Below, piece by piece: positions 20,793 to 29,080 of a stretch of DNA of 64,000 nt. How positions within the stretch are numbered: the first letter of the stretch is position 1; each line of letters begins with the position of its first letter. The notes under the pieces were generated by a model. That model was not told the origin of the DNA. It saw only the letters and a program-made list of their open reading frames with translations, and searched no databases. The stretch spans positions 1-64,000 of the forward strand of contig SIRX01000144.1 of the NCBI GenBank assembly GCA_004563715.1, in the 5' to 3' direction. Position numbers and translations under genes: made by a program. This DNA comes from Actinomycetota bacterium. Its GTDB lineage: Bacteria; Actinomycetota; Rubrobacteria; Rubrobacterales; Rubrobacteraceae.

Positions 20793-22295
20793 CTAGCTGC
20801 GAACCCGCTGTAGCTCGCGCAGGAACTCGGAGTTCGTGCGCGTTTCCTTGAGCTTGGTGATCAAGAGCTCCAGCTTCTGCCCGCTGTCGAGGGCGTTGAG
20901 GATGCTGCGCACCTGCCAGACCCGCTGGGCCTCGGCGGGCTCCATGAGCAGCTCCTCCTTGCGTGTACCCGAGTCCTCGATGTTGATGGCCGGGTAGATC
21001 CGCTTGTTCGCCAGCTTGCGGTCGAGCCGCAGCTCCATGTTGCCGGTACCCTTGAACTCCTCGAAGATGACCTCGTCCATCCGGCTTCCGGTCTCGATCA
21101 GGGCGGTAGCCAGGATGGTGAGGGAGCCGCCGTGCTCGATGTTGCGGGCCGCCCCGAAGAACTTCTTGGGCGGGTAGAGGGCCGCAGAGTCCACACCGCC
21201 GGAGAGGATGCGGCCCGAGGCCGGTGCCGCCAGGTTGTAGGCCCGCGAGAGCCGGGTTATGCCATCGAGCAACACCACCACGTCTTCGCCCTCTTCGACG
21301 AGGCGCTTGACGCGCTCCAGCACCAGCTCGGCGACGGCGATGTGGTTGTCGGCGGGCTGGTCGAAGGTCGAGGCTATGACCTCGGCCTCCCGGACGCTGC
21401 GCTCCCAGTCGGTGACCTCCTCCGGCCGCTCGTCGGCCAGGACCACAAAGAGCTTCGTCTCCGGGTAGTTGGCGGCTATGGACTGGGCGATCTGCTTGAG
21501 CATCGTGGTCTTGCCGGCCTTGGGGGGCGAGACGATCATGCCGCGCTGTCCCTTGCCGATGGGGGCCACGAGGTCTATGACCCGGGGCGCTATGTCGTTG
21601 GGCTTCCACTCCAGCCGCAGGCGCTCCATCGGGTAGAGCGGCGTCAGGTCGTCGAAGTTGGGACGCCGGCGGCCCTTCTGGGGCTCCTGGTCGTTTACGG
21701 ACTCGATGCGTACCAGGGCCGGGTACTTCTCGCCGTCGCGGGCGGGCCGGATCTGGCCCACGATGTAGTCTCCGCGCCGCAGGTTAAAGCGCTTTATCTG
21801 GGAGGTGGAGACGTAGACGTCGTTCTTGCCCTGGCTGTAGCCCCCGGTCCGCAAAAAGCCGAAACCGTCGGGCAGCACGTCCAGGACACCGTTCTGGCGG
21901 GGGGCGTCACCCTTCTCCGCAGGCTTCTGGCCACCCCGGTCGCGCTGGCGCTCCTGCCGCTCGGGCTTGCGCTCTTCCCGGCGGCGCTCCACCTCGGCGG
22001 GTTTCTCCACGACGGCCGTATCAGCCTCCCCAAAAGCGTCCACCGGTGCCTGCGTGGCGCCGTTAGACGCCTCGGGAGCCTGCTCGGCTGGCGGGGCGGT
22101 CGAAGCCTGCGCGGAGCTCTCGCCCGAGCCGTCGCGGGCGGTCTGCTGGCTTGCGGCCTGCTCCGTCGCTACCTGGTAGATCTTCTCGGCCAGCTCGGGC
22201 TTGCGGTACTTCCGGTACTGCTCGATCCCGAGTTGGGAGGCGATCTGGTGCAGATCGCTCAGGCGTTTGCGCTCAAGGGTAGCTAGTTCCGTCAT
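20793..22295 (-). CDS. rho: Transcription termination factor Rho
   Basis: Hexameric RNA helicase that ends transcription. The N-terminal Rho domain ([20 protein letters not shown]) is followed by a low-complexity Ala/Glu/Gln/Arg insert of roughly 100 residues. Then come the RNA-binding cold-shock fold ([20 protein letters not shown]) and the ATPase core with Walker [16 protein letters not shown] and the Q-loop region. The length is 500 residues. Inserts of this type before the S1-like domain are common in actinobacterial Rho and add RNA binding. Terminator hairpin directly follows. Confidence 0.96.
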   Translation of the reverse strand: MTELATLERKRLSDLHQIASQLGIEQYRKYRKPELAEKIYQVATEQAASQQTARDGSGESSAQASTAPPAEQAPEASNGATQAPVDAFGEADTAVVEKPAEVERRREERKPERQERQRDRGGQKPAEKGDAPRQNGVLDVLPDGFGFLRTGGYSQGKNDVYVSTSQIKRFNLRRGDYIVGQIRPARDGEKYPALVRIESVNDQEPQKGRRRPNFDDLTPLYPMERLRLEWKPNDIAPRVIDLVAPIGKGQRGMIVSPPKAGKTTMLKQIAQSIAANYPETKLFVVLADERPEEVTDWERSVREAEVIASTFDQPADNHIAVAELVLERVKRLVEEGEDVVVLLDGITRLSRAYNLAAPASGRILSGGVDSAALYPPKKFFGAARNIEHGGSLTILATALIETGSRMDEVIFEEFKGTGNMELRLDRKLANKRIYPAINIEDSGTRKEELLMEPAEAQRVWQVRSILNALDSGQKLELLITKLKETRTNSEFLRELQRVRS

Positions 22296-22358
22296 GCTCT
22301 TTTACCTCTCTTGTGTTGCGATATGAAAGCGTTCTTCATCGTGCTTTGTTGCTGACTT

Positions 22359-23315
22359 TTAGAGTTGGAACCCCTGTATGCCCGCATCGGGCTCTAACGC
22401 GTGGATGGAGTCTATAAATCTTACCATACGCGGCTCGGTGCACATCACTATCGAGTGGGTGCGGCCCCCGCCCCGGAAGTACCGGACGCCGCTGAGGACC
22501 TCTCCCGGGGTGATGCCGGTGGCGGCGAAGATCACGTCCTCCCCCCGCACGAGGTCTTCGAGCGTCAGCTTTTTCTCCGGGTCTTCGAGCCCGTTCTCTC
22601 TCAGCTTCTCGACCTGCGAGCGTTGGGTGGGCCACATCGTAGCCTGCATCTCGCCGCCGAGGCACTTGATCGCCGCCGCCGCGAGTATCCCCTCCGGGGC
22701 GCCGCCGACGCCGATGACCGCGTGCAGTTCCGATCCCCGCAGTCCCACGGCTATAGCGGGCGTCAGGTCGCCCTCGGCCCGGATCTGGATGCGGGCTCCG
22801 GTACCCCGGATCTCCTCGATGAGATCCTCGTGGCGCTCCCGGTCGAGGACGGCTACCGTTATCTCCGAGGGCCGGCGCTCGATGGCCTCTGCTATGGCCT
22901 CTATGTTCTCCGCGACCGGCGCGTCGATGTCTATCTTGCCCTTTGCGCGCGGGCCGACGATCAGCTTTCTCATGTACATGTCCGGCACCCGGAGCATGCT
23001 CCCCAGCGGGGCAACGGCGAGCGCGGATATGGATCCTTCCTGGCCCTTGATGAGAAGCTGCAAGCCCTCGACCGGCTCGACGGCGAGGTCCATCTCCGCC
23101 GCGCCGGTGCCGAGCCTGTCGCCCACGCCCAGGACGCCGGGACGGGTCTTGAGGCTCCGTATCCGGCCGCTCTCGTCCAGACGCTCCTCCCGGAGAATGG
23201 CCACCTCCCCCGCGATAGAGACTTTTTCCAACTCCTCCTGAAAGGTCTCGGTCGCCAGGGTATAGGCCTCCTCCGGCGCCCCGGAACCTTCGAAGTGGGC
23301 CACCCGGAGCGCCAC
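22359..23315 (-). CDS. glpX: GlpX-like class II fructose-1,6-bisphosphatase (divergent)
   Basis: Belongs to the GlpX fold family, which hydrolyses fructose-1,6-bisphosphate and, in some bacteria, sedoheptulose bisphosphate. Core motifs are MDLAVEPVEG (family: DxAVDPIEGT), PDMYMRKLIVGPRAKG and GVGGAPEGILAAAAIKCLGGEMQ. However, the metal-binding N-terminus is altered: the usual GDK...D segment reads as GSGAPEEAY and the IGEGE-DEAPML motif is replaced by AILREERLDESG. Activity therefore cannot be assumed. The GTG at 23315 is the only standard start. The frame continues upstream (FRLDSIARTAIEYATVTERV, clearly GlpX-like) to a TGA without another ATG, GTG or TTG. Confidence 0.75.
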   Translation of the reverse strand: MALRVAHFEGSGAPEEAYTLATETFQEELEKVSIAGEVAILREERLDESGRIRSLKTRPGVLGVGDRLGTGAAEMDLAVEPVEGLQLLIKGQEGSISALAVAPLGSMLRVPDMYMRKLIVGPRAKGKIDIDAPVAENIEAIAEAIERRPSEITVAVLDRERHEDLIEEIRGTGARIQIRAEGDLTPAIAVGLRGSELHAVIGVGGAPEGILAAAAIKCLGGEMQATMWPTQRSQVEKLRENGLEDPEKKLTLEDLVRGEDVIFAATGITPGEVLSGVRYFRGGGRTHSIVMCTEPRMVRFIDSIHALEPDAGIQGFQL

Positions 23316-23386
23316 GCGCTCCGTGACGGTGGCGTACTCGATAGCCGTTCTTGCTATGGAATCCAGCCGGAACTCAAACGAGCTAA

Positions 23387-23400
23387 TGGGTGATCACCCA
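23387..23400. promoter_or_regulatory. Perfect 14-bp palindrome at the glpX start region
   Basis: TGGGTGATCACCCA is perfectly self-complementary and lies just upstream of the extended glpX reading frame, next to a GGGAGGGAGG ribosome-binding-like stretch. It could be an operator or merely fortuitous; no second copy was noticed in the window. Confidence 0.35.
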
Positions 23401-23524
23401 ACCTCCCTCCCTCGCCACAGAACCACGTAGAACGGACGGCTTGCGGGGCGAGAGCTTTTCGGAACGGTGCTGGGCGCCTCCGCGCCCGGAGCCAGAAACG
23501 GGAACCCGCCTCTGAGCCTCTAGA

Positions 23525-24862
23525 TTATACACCAGCCGCGGGAGGCTGCCCACCGTTCTCCCGGAGGGCTTCCCGGGCTACCCGCAGCAGCGCGTCGTCG
23601 AGCCCTTCTCCGACCGGGTTGTTGTCACAGTAGAAGACCGGCTTTCCTTCCTCGGCGCCGCGCCGGGTCACCACGTCCACCGCCGCGGCCTTTATCTCGG
23701 TGAGGTACGCTTCAGCACCCTCCACGGCGTCCAGGTCCGCGACCAGCCGCCGGCGGTCCGAGAGGTTCCCCGAGACCGCAACGACCTCGCAACCGTGGCT
23801 CTCTTCCAGGTGACGCGCCAGCTTCTCCAGCACCTGCGGCGGGGCGGTCGAGACGTACGCCACCTTCAGACCTTCGACCTCGCCGACGGGCCGGGGCCGG
23901 AACACAGTGGGGATAACCTCGATCTCCGGCTTTACCTCCCGCACTTTCTCCACGAGCCGCCTTACCTTCTCGCCGCTCGCCATCGGCTCCTCGCTCATCG
24001 CCAGGAGAAGGAGGTCCGAGATCATGAGCCGGTAAGCCCCGAGGTATCCGGTGATGTAGTCCTCTTCCTGATGCGCCCCGGCGACGAGTACCCGCCGGTC
24101 TGTAGCAACCGGCGGTATCGCTGCCCCCGAGCCGTCGAAGACCGTGATCCCGGTCTCCAGCGTGTTCGCCAGTGCCGCCCCTTCCAGCACGTTGGAGACG
24201 AACGGGTCCCCGGCGAGCCCCCCGCCGCAGCGCCGGCAGCCGACGGTCGTGACCCGGCTGAGGGCCGCCGTCTCGTAGTAGTCGCTCGCCGCGTGCGCCC
24301 CCCGCTCCAGGGCCTCCAGCAGGTAGTCGCTGCCGACGAGGAGCTTGTGGCCCTCGATCACCTCCGGCTCCGGCGGCCCGCCCCGGCCCATCGAGACGAC
24401 GCCGGGATCAAAGCCCTCCCGCGCCAGAAGCCGCGCCAGGTACCCCGCTATAGCCGTCTTCCCCACCCGCTTGCCGGTCCCGATAACCGCCAGCGAGGGT
24501 TTCTCCGAGACGTTTTGCAGCTCCGGCGGCCGCAGCTCGAAGTCGCTCCCCACGTAGCGCGCCCCGGCCGCCAGGGCCAGAGACGCGATCCTCATCCGCT
24601 CCCGGTAACCCACCACCGGCTCGTCGGAGAGGTCCACCACCACATCTACAGCGTGTTCGTCGAGCGCCCGGCCGACCGCCGCCACGGGCGAGCCGCCCTT
24701 GATCAGGGGCACGCCGTAGTCCGTGCCTTCCTTGAGCTTCTCCGTGCCGCCGAGAAAGGCCGCGGCCACGCCCTCGGCGCCAAGGTCCTCGCGCACGGCC
24801 CGCATGGCGTCGAGGACGACGGGCGGGTAATGCTCGCCGTCTATGAGGAACAGAGCCCGCAC
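23525..24862 (-). CDS. cpgS: Cyclic 2,3-diphosphoglycerate synthetase-like
   Basis: Resembles the enzyme that uses ATP to cyclise 2,3-diphosphoglycerate to cyclic 2,3-diphosphoglycerate, a thermoprotectant solute first known from methanogens. The 445 residues begin with the family opening ALFLIDGEHYPPVVLDAM. A P-loop (VIGTGKRVGKTAIAGYLARL) lies at about residue 126-145, and DRRVLVAGAHQEEDYITGYL follows. The length fits the archaeal enzyme. Known from a few bacteria only, so the product is inferred by family. It is 13 bp downstream of a metallophosphoesterase gene with which it shares a promoter. Alternatives are an uncharacterised P-loop ligase of the same family. Confidence 0.72.
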   Translation of the reverse strand: MRALFLIDGEHYPPVVLDAMRAVREDLGAEGVAAAFLGGTEKLKEGTDYGVPLIKGGSPVAAVGRALDEHAVDVVVDLSDEPVVGYRERMRIASLALAAGARYVGSDFELRPPELQNVSEKPSLAVIGTGKRVGKTAIAGYLARLLAREGFDPGVVSMGRGGPPEPEVIEGHKLLVGSDYLLEALERGAHAASDYYETAALSRVTTVGCRRCGGGLAGDPFVSNVLEGAALANTLETGITVFDGSGAAIPPVATDRRVLVAGAHQEEDYITGYLGAYRLMISDLLLLAMSEEPMASGEKVRRLVEKVREVKPEIEVIPTVFRPRPVGEVEGLKVAYVSTAPPQVLEKLARHLEESHGCEVVAVSGNLSDRRRLVADLDAVEGAEAYLTEIKAAAVDVVTRRGAEEGKPVFYCDNNPVGEGLDDALLRVAREALRENGGQPPAAGV

Positions 24863-24875
24863 AGAACCGGGTGCG

Positions 24876-25703
24876 CTACTCTCCGCGGACCACGGTCTCC
24901 GGGTCCACGCCGACCTCGGAGTCGATCTTCTCCTCGTAGCGGGAGTACCGGTGCGTCTCGGCGTTGAAGTCCACGGCCAGCTCCCGCTGCTTGAACGGGT
25001 ACTTGCGGAAAACCTGTACCCGGCCGTTCTCGATCTCGATGATGTTGTAGCAGGGCCGGGTGTTGCCCCGCAACCGGGTCGTCGAGGCGGTGCCGGCGTT
25101 CACGATGAACATGTTCTCCAGCTTCCAGGAGTACGGCACGTGCTTGTGGCCGGAGAGGACCAAGTCCACGCCCACCTCATCCAGAAGCTCCAGCACGTCG
25201 CCGGCGTCGAAGATGATGTTCCGCTCCCGGCCCGTGCCGGGGATCGGGATCAGGTGGTGGTGGATCACGAAGATCTTGAGCTTGTCGTCCTTGCCGGAGA
25301 ACGCTTCGTGGATAAAGCCGTAGTGCTCGCGCCCCACCCGTCCGTCGTTCAGGTCCGGCTCTGAGGAGTCTATACCGACCATGACGGCCTCATCGAAGTC
25401 GATGCACGAGTACCGCTCGCCGAAGAGCCGCTCGAAATGCACGTATCCCACGTTGCGGGAGTCGTGGTTGCCCGGGATGACCATTACGTGTTCGCAGCGG
25501 ATGCGGCTCACGTACTCGGCCGCCGTCTCGAACTCCTGCCGGTAACCCGAGGCCGTGAGATCCCCGGAGACGACCACCGCCGTGGGCTCCAGGTCGTTGA
25601 CCTCCAGGATAGTCCGCTCCAGCAGGTCCGGTATAAAGTAGGGGTTGTTGCCGCAGTGGATGTCGCTGATCTGGCAGATCGTCAACCGGCCGCCCGTGCT
25701 CAT
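24876..25703 (-). CDS. Metallophosphoesterase (calcineurin-like, CpdA/Icc type)
   Basis: A dimetal phosphodiesterase of 275 residues. All core motifs are present: ISDIHCG (motif I) at about residue 12, VVVSGDLT at about 44, IPGNHD at about 75, IHHHLIPIPG and SGHKHVPY in the second half. It resembles the CpdA class III cyclic nucleotide phosphodiesterases, but the substrate is not determined by sequence. It lies directly upstream of the cyclic diphosphoglycerate synthetase-like gene, which raises the possibility that it hydrolyses that cyclic phosphate. Confidence 0.88.
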   Translation of the reverse strand: MSTGGRLTICQISDIHCGNNPYFIPDLLERTILEVNDLEPTAVVVSGDLTASGYRQEFETAAEYVSRIRCEHVMVIPGNHDSRNVGYVHFERLFGERYSCIDFDEAVMVGIDSSEPDLNDGRVGREHYGFIHEAFSGKDDKLKIFVIHHHLIPIPGTGRERNIIFDAGDVLELLDEVGVDLVLSGHKHVPYSWKLENMFIVNAGTASTTRLRGNTRPCYNIIEIENGRVQVFRKYPFKQRELAVDFNAETHRYSRYEEKIDSEVGVDPETVVRGE

Positions 25704-25741
25704 TCTCTCCCCGATGCGCTGGACCCTGGAACCTATATGAG

Positions 25742-25750
25742 AGTATAACA
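25742..25750 (-). promoter_or_regulatory. Extended -10 promoter of the metallophosphoesterase/cpgS unit
   Basis: The minus strand reads TGTTATACT, an extended -10 element (TGn plus TATACT), about 40 bp before the metallophosphoesterase ATG. No good -35 box is visible at 17 bp, which fits the extended -10 class. Sequence-based call only. Confidence 0.5.
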
Positions 25751-25794
25751 GAGGGCCGCGTCCCGCCGCCGCGTTGTCCCGCGCTGTGTTTTCG

Positions 25795-27432
25795 TCACAT
25801 CTTCTCCGGCGCCTCGACCCCGAGCAGTTCGAGCCCCGCGCGCAGCACGACCTTGGTGGCCGCGCACAGCGCGAGCCTCCTTCCCCGCACCACCTCGTCT
25901 TCCACCAGGACCCGGTGCACCGTGTAGAACTGGTGAAAGCGGGTCGCCAGGGTCTCCAGGTAGGTTGGCACGGGGTGAACCTCCCGGCGCTCCGCCGCGT
26001 TTTCCACCACCCTGGGGAAGTCCAGAAGCTCCAGCACCAACGCCCGCTCTTCCGGCGCCAGATCTCCGGTGGGGAACTCGCCAGCTTTCTTCGGGCTCGC
26101 GCCCGCCCGCCCGAAGATGCTCGCGATACGGGCGTGGGCGTACTGCACGTAGAAGACCGGGTTCTCGTCCGACTGCCGGATGGCGAGGTCCAGGTCGAAG
26201 TTCATCTCGGTCTTGTGGGAGGAGCGGACGTAGAAGTAGCGGGCCACGTCCTCCCCCACCTCGTCCATGAGCTCGTCGAAGGTGACGAAGGTGCCGGCCC
26301 GCTTGCTGACCTTTACCTGCTCCCCCTCGCGCATCAGCTTCACCAGCCGCACCAGCTCCACGTCCAGAAAGTCCTCCGGGATGCCGAGCGCCACGAGGCC
26401 CGCCCGGATGCGCGGCGGGTACCCGGCGTGGTCCGCGCCCAGCACGTCCACCGCCGTCCCGAAGCCCCGCTGGTACTTGTCCCGGTGATAGGCGAGGTCC
26501 GGGGCCATGTAGGTGTAGGACCCGTCGCTCTTTACCAGCACCCGGTCCTTGTCGTCCCCGAAAGCCGTGGAGCGGAGCCAGAGCGCGCCCTCGCTCTCGT
26601 AGACGTGCCCGGCTTTCTTCAGGTCCCAGATAAGGTCCTCCACCGCGCCGGACTCGTAGAGGCTCTTCTCGTTGAAGTAGTCGTCGAAGGTGGCCCGCGC
26701 CCGGTTCAGGGTGCGCTCGATCTCCTCCATGCACCAGCGGGTGGCGAAGGCGCCGATCTCCGGCAGCGCCTTTTCACGGCCCATCTGCAGATACCGGCCG
26801 CCGGCTTCCTTCCGGAGGTCCCGGGCGATCTCGCGGACGTACTCGCCCCGGTAGAGGGCGTCCGGGTCGGAAACGGGCCAACTCTCCTCGTACAACTCCG
26901 CGTAGCGGAGGGCGACCGACTCCCCGAGAAGCCGGATCTGGTTCCCACCGTCGTTGAAGTAGTACTCCCGGAAGACCCGGCGGCCCGCCGCCTCCAGTAT
27001 CCGCGCCAGCGAGTCACCGTAGGCGGCGTGGCGGCCGTGGGCCACGGTCATCGGACCGGTCGGGTTTACGCTGACGTACTCCAGCAAGATGGGCTTTCCG
27101 TGGGCCGCCCGCCGTCCGTAGCCCTCTCCGGCCTCCAGCAGCTCCCGCACCCCGTCCCAGAGCGCCTCCGCCGAGAGCCAGAAGTTCATGAACCCCGGGC
27201 CCGCGACCTCCGCCTTCTCGACGATCGGCGACGCGAGGGACTCCGCCAGGGTCCCGGCCACCTCCCGGGGGTTTCGCCGGAAGACGCGCGCGTTGGCCAG
27301 CGCCACGTTGGTCGCGAAGTCGCCGTGGGTAGGGTCGTTGGGCCGCTCGACGTGAACCTCGGCGAGCTCGACGCCGTACCTCTCGCGGACGGCCTCCCGG
27401 ACCAGCACCGCCAGCCGCGCCTCCAGGCTCAT
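25795..27432 (-). CDS. argS: Arginyl-tRNA synthetase
   Basis: Charges tRNA-Arg. The ORF track frame is longer, but the start is the ATG giving MSLEARLAVLVREAV, which overlaps the upstream gene's stop (ATGA). The product is 545 residues. The order is an N-terminal additional domain (HVERPNDPTHGDFATNVAL), then a catalytic domain with LLEYVSVNPTGPMTVAHGRH, KMSKS-like KVSKRAGTFVTF, and a C-terminal DALR anticodon domain (YLETLATRFHQFYTVHRVLV). The class I HIGH motif is altered: TVAH at about 129-132 where HVGH is usual. Confidence 0.93.
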   Translation of the reverse strand: MSLEARLAVLVREAVRERYGVELAEVHVERPNDPTHGDFATNVALANARVFRRNPREVAGTLAESLASPIVEKAEVAGPGFMNFWLSAEALWDGVRELLEAGEGYGRRAAHGKPILLEYVSVNPTGPMTVAHGRHAAYGDSLARILEAAGRRVFREYYFNDGGNQIRLLGESVALRYAELYEESWPVSDPDALYRGEYVREIARDLRKEAGGRYLQMGREKALPEIGAFATRWCMEEIERTLNRARATFDDYFNEKSLYESGAVEDLIWDLKKAGHVYESEGALWLRSTAFGDDKDRVLVKSDGSYTYMAPDLAYHRDKYQRGFGTAVDVLGADHAGYPPRIRAGLVALGIPEDFLDVELVRLVKLMREGEQVKVSKRAGTFVTFDELMDEVGEDVARYFYVRSSHKTEMNFDLDLAIRQSDENPVFYVQYAHARIASIFGRAGASPKKAGEFPTGDLAPEERALVLELLDFPRVVENAAERREVHPVPTYLETLATRFHQFYTVHRVLVEDEVVRGRRLALCAATKVVLRAGLELLGVEAPEKM

Positions 27433-27683
27433 CGCGTGTCCCGCCGGTCGCCGCGTTTCAGCAGCTCGTCCAGCAGCCGCCGGTTCTCGTCCGCCAGGCG
27501 CGCCGTCTCCTCCGGCTCGGGCTCGAACCGCACGGTGAACACGTCGCCCGGCGTGGCCCCGGCGGGCAGCGCCTCGCGAGGCACGTCGAAGGTCCGGTCC
27601 CCGGCGGGGTAGGGCAGCAGCACGGCCCACCCATTGTCCTCGAACCTGTCCAGCTGAACGCGCATCCGGGTGTATGTTAGCAT
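27429..27683 (-). CDS. DUF3006 family protein
   Basis: A small protein of 84 residues with the DUF3006 pattern (VQLDRFEDNGWAVLLPYPAG, then LPAGATPGDVFTV). A charged C-terminal helix follows (EETARLADENRRLLDELLKR). DUF3006 proteins are short beta-rich domains of unknown role found in Gram-positives. I chose the ATG giving MLTYTRMRV because GGGAGGAG lies 5-6 bp before it; the internal ATG (MRVQLDRF) has no such site. Stop overlaps the argS start by 4 bp. Confidence 0.7.
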   Translation of the reverse strand: MLTYTRMRVQLDRFEDNGWAVLLPYPAGDRTFDVPREALPAGATPGDVFTVRFEPEPEETARLADENRRLLDELLKRGDRRDTR

Positions 27684-27736
27684 CCGGCTCCTCCCGGTCG
27701 GTTTGATGAGGTCTTCCACGCCGTTCATCAGCGCGA

Positions 27737-28213
27737 TCACCAGTGGTACTTCTCGCCGCGATCTATCTTGACCGCCCGGTAGAGTTGCTCCAGCAGGACT
27801 ACCCGGGCCAGGGCGTGCGGCAGGGTTAGCGGCCCGAAGGACCACCGCTCGTCCGCCCGTCCCAGCACCCCGGGCGCGAGGCCGAGCGCCCCACCGAGCA
27901 CGAAGGTCACGTGGCTCTTCCCGGCGAGCGCCAGGGGCGCGAGCTTCTTGCGCGCCAGCTCCTCAGAGGAGTAGGCTTTGCCGCTCTCCCGGTCCAGCGC
28001 CACGACGTGGGCGCCGTCCGGCAGCCGCTTCAGGAGCCGGCCTGCCTCGGCGGCGAGAACCTCGCTCCGGCTCCGGCGGTTCATGTCCTCCTCCGCGACC
28101 TCGACGATCCCGACGGGGAAGTACCGGCGCAGGCGGCGGGCGTAGTCATCACAGCCTTCGGCCGGCCAGCCGCGCAGCTTCCCCACGGCCAGGACTGTGG
28201 CCCGCCGGATCAC
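27737..28213 (-). CDS. rlmH: 23S rRNA (pseudouridine1915-N3)-methyltransferase RlmH
   Basis: SPOUT-class enzyme that methylates pseudouridine 1915 in helix 69 of 23S rRNA. It is 158 residues, with the SAM-binding knot VTFVLGGALGLAPGVL near residue 105-120. The conserved C-terminus is LEQLYRAVKIDRGEKYHW (the usual form is YRA..I..G.PYH). The start is a GTG overlapping the upstream gene's stop (GTGA); the longer ORF-track frame belongs to that overlap. The MBL-rlmH pairing is common in Gram-positive genomes. Confidence 0.93.
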   Translation of the reverse strand: MIRRATVLAVGKLRGWPAEGCDDYARRLRRYFPVGIVEVAEEDMNRRSRSEVLAAEAGRLLKRLPDGAHVVALDRESGKAYSSEELARKKLAPLALAGKSHVTFVLGGALGLAPGVLGRADERWSFGPLTLPHALARVVLLEQLYRAVKIDRGEKYHW

Positions 28214-29052
28214 TCGGTATCGAAGAGCCGCCCGGCGTCCGGGCTGGCCTCGTGGTTGTAGACGTACTGCGTGGGTTCGCAGGGCCGTCCGACCTCCACC
28301 CAGGGGGTGGGATGACCAACTACCGCCGCCCGAACCCGGATGACGCCGTAACCCGCCTCCCGCAAAGCCCGGTGCACCGTGCCGCAGGCGCGGGCGGGCG
28401 AGTTGTTCTTGGCGGAGAGGTGCGCGAGCACGAGGTCCTTGAGGCCGTATGGCGCGAGCTTCAGAGCGGCCTCCGCCGCCTGGTGGTTGGAGAGGTGGCC
28501 GTTGGAGGAGGAGATCCTGCGCTTCAGGTCCGCCGAGTACGGTCCGCGCCGCAGCCACTCCGGGTCGTGGTTGGCCTCCAGGACCACGGCGTCGGCGCCC
28601 CGCAGCCAGCGCAACACCCCCGCTCCAGTCTCACCCAGGTCGGTGGCGAGCGCCACGGCACGCTCCCCATCCGAGAGCCGCAGGCCGTAAGTGGGGGCGT
28701 CGTGGGGCACCTCGAAGTAGGTAGCTGTCATTCCCGCAACCTCGAAAGGTTCACCGGCCTCCGGCGCCACCGCTTCCGGCCCCTCCAAGACGCCGGGTGC
28801 GGCGTAGACTCCGGCGGAGCGCCGCCGGAGCAGGGACCGGAGGCCGGAGGTGTGATCTCCGTGACCGTGGGTCAGGAGAACGGCGTTTACGTCGTTCAGG
28901 TTGCGTCCGATCCGGGCCAGCAGTGCCTCTATGCGCCGGCACGAGAGCCCGGCGTCCACCAGCAGGCCCCCGTCTTCCGTCTCCACGTACGTGGCGTTGC
29001 CCGAGCTACCGCTCGTAAGAACGCTGAACCGAAAGCCTTTTGAGTCCCGCAT
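28210..29052 (-). CDS. MBL-fold metallohydrolase (YycJ/WalJ-like)
   Basis: A metallo-beta-lactamase-fold hydrolase of 280 residues. The metal motif LLTHGHGDHTSGL is at about residue 59-71. The SSGNATYVE opening and the GHLSNHQAAEAAL and LAHLSAKNNSPARA blocks are typical of the YycJ/WalJ subfamily, proposed to be a 5'-3' nuclease in DNA repair or cell-wall regulation. It sits next to rlmH, a pairing seen in Firmicutes (walJ-rlmH). Specific substrate is inferred. Confidence 0.87.
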   Translation of the reverse strand: MRDSKGFRFSVLTSGSSGNATYVETEDGGLLVDAGLSCRRIEALLARIGRNLNDVNAVLLTHGHGDHTSGLRSLLRRRSAGVYAAPGVLEGPEAVAPEAGEPFEVAGMTATYFEVPHDAPTYGLRLSDGERAVALATDLGETGAGVLRWLRGADAVVLEANHDPEWLRRGPYSADLKRRISSSNGHLSNHQAAEAALKLAPYGLKDLVLAHLSAKNNSPARACGTVHRALREAGYGVIRVRAAVVGHPTPWVEVGRPCEPTQYVYNHEASPDAGRLFDTE

Positions 29053-29080
29053 CAGGGCGGAGATATTAGCACGGGCCGGG

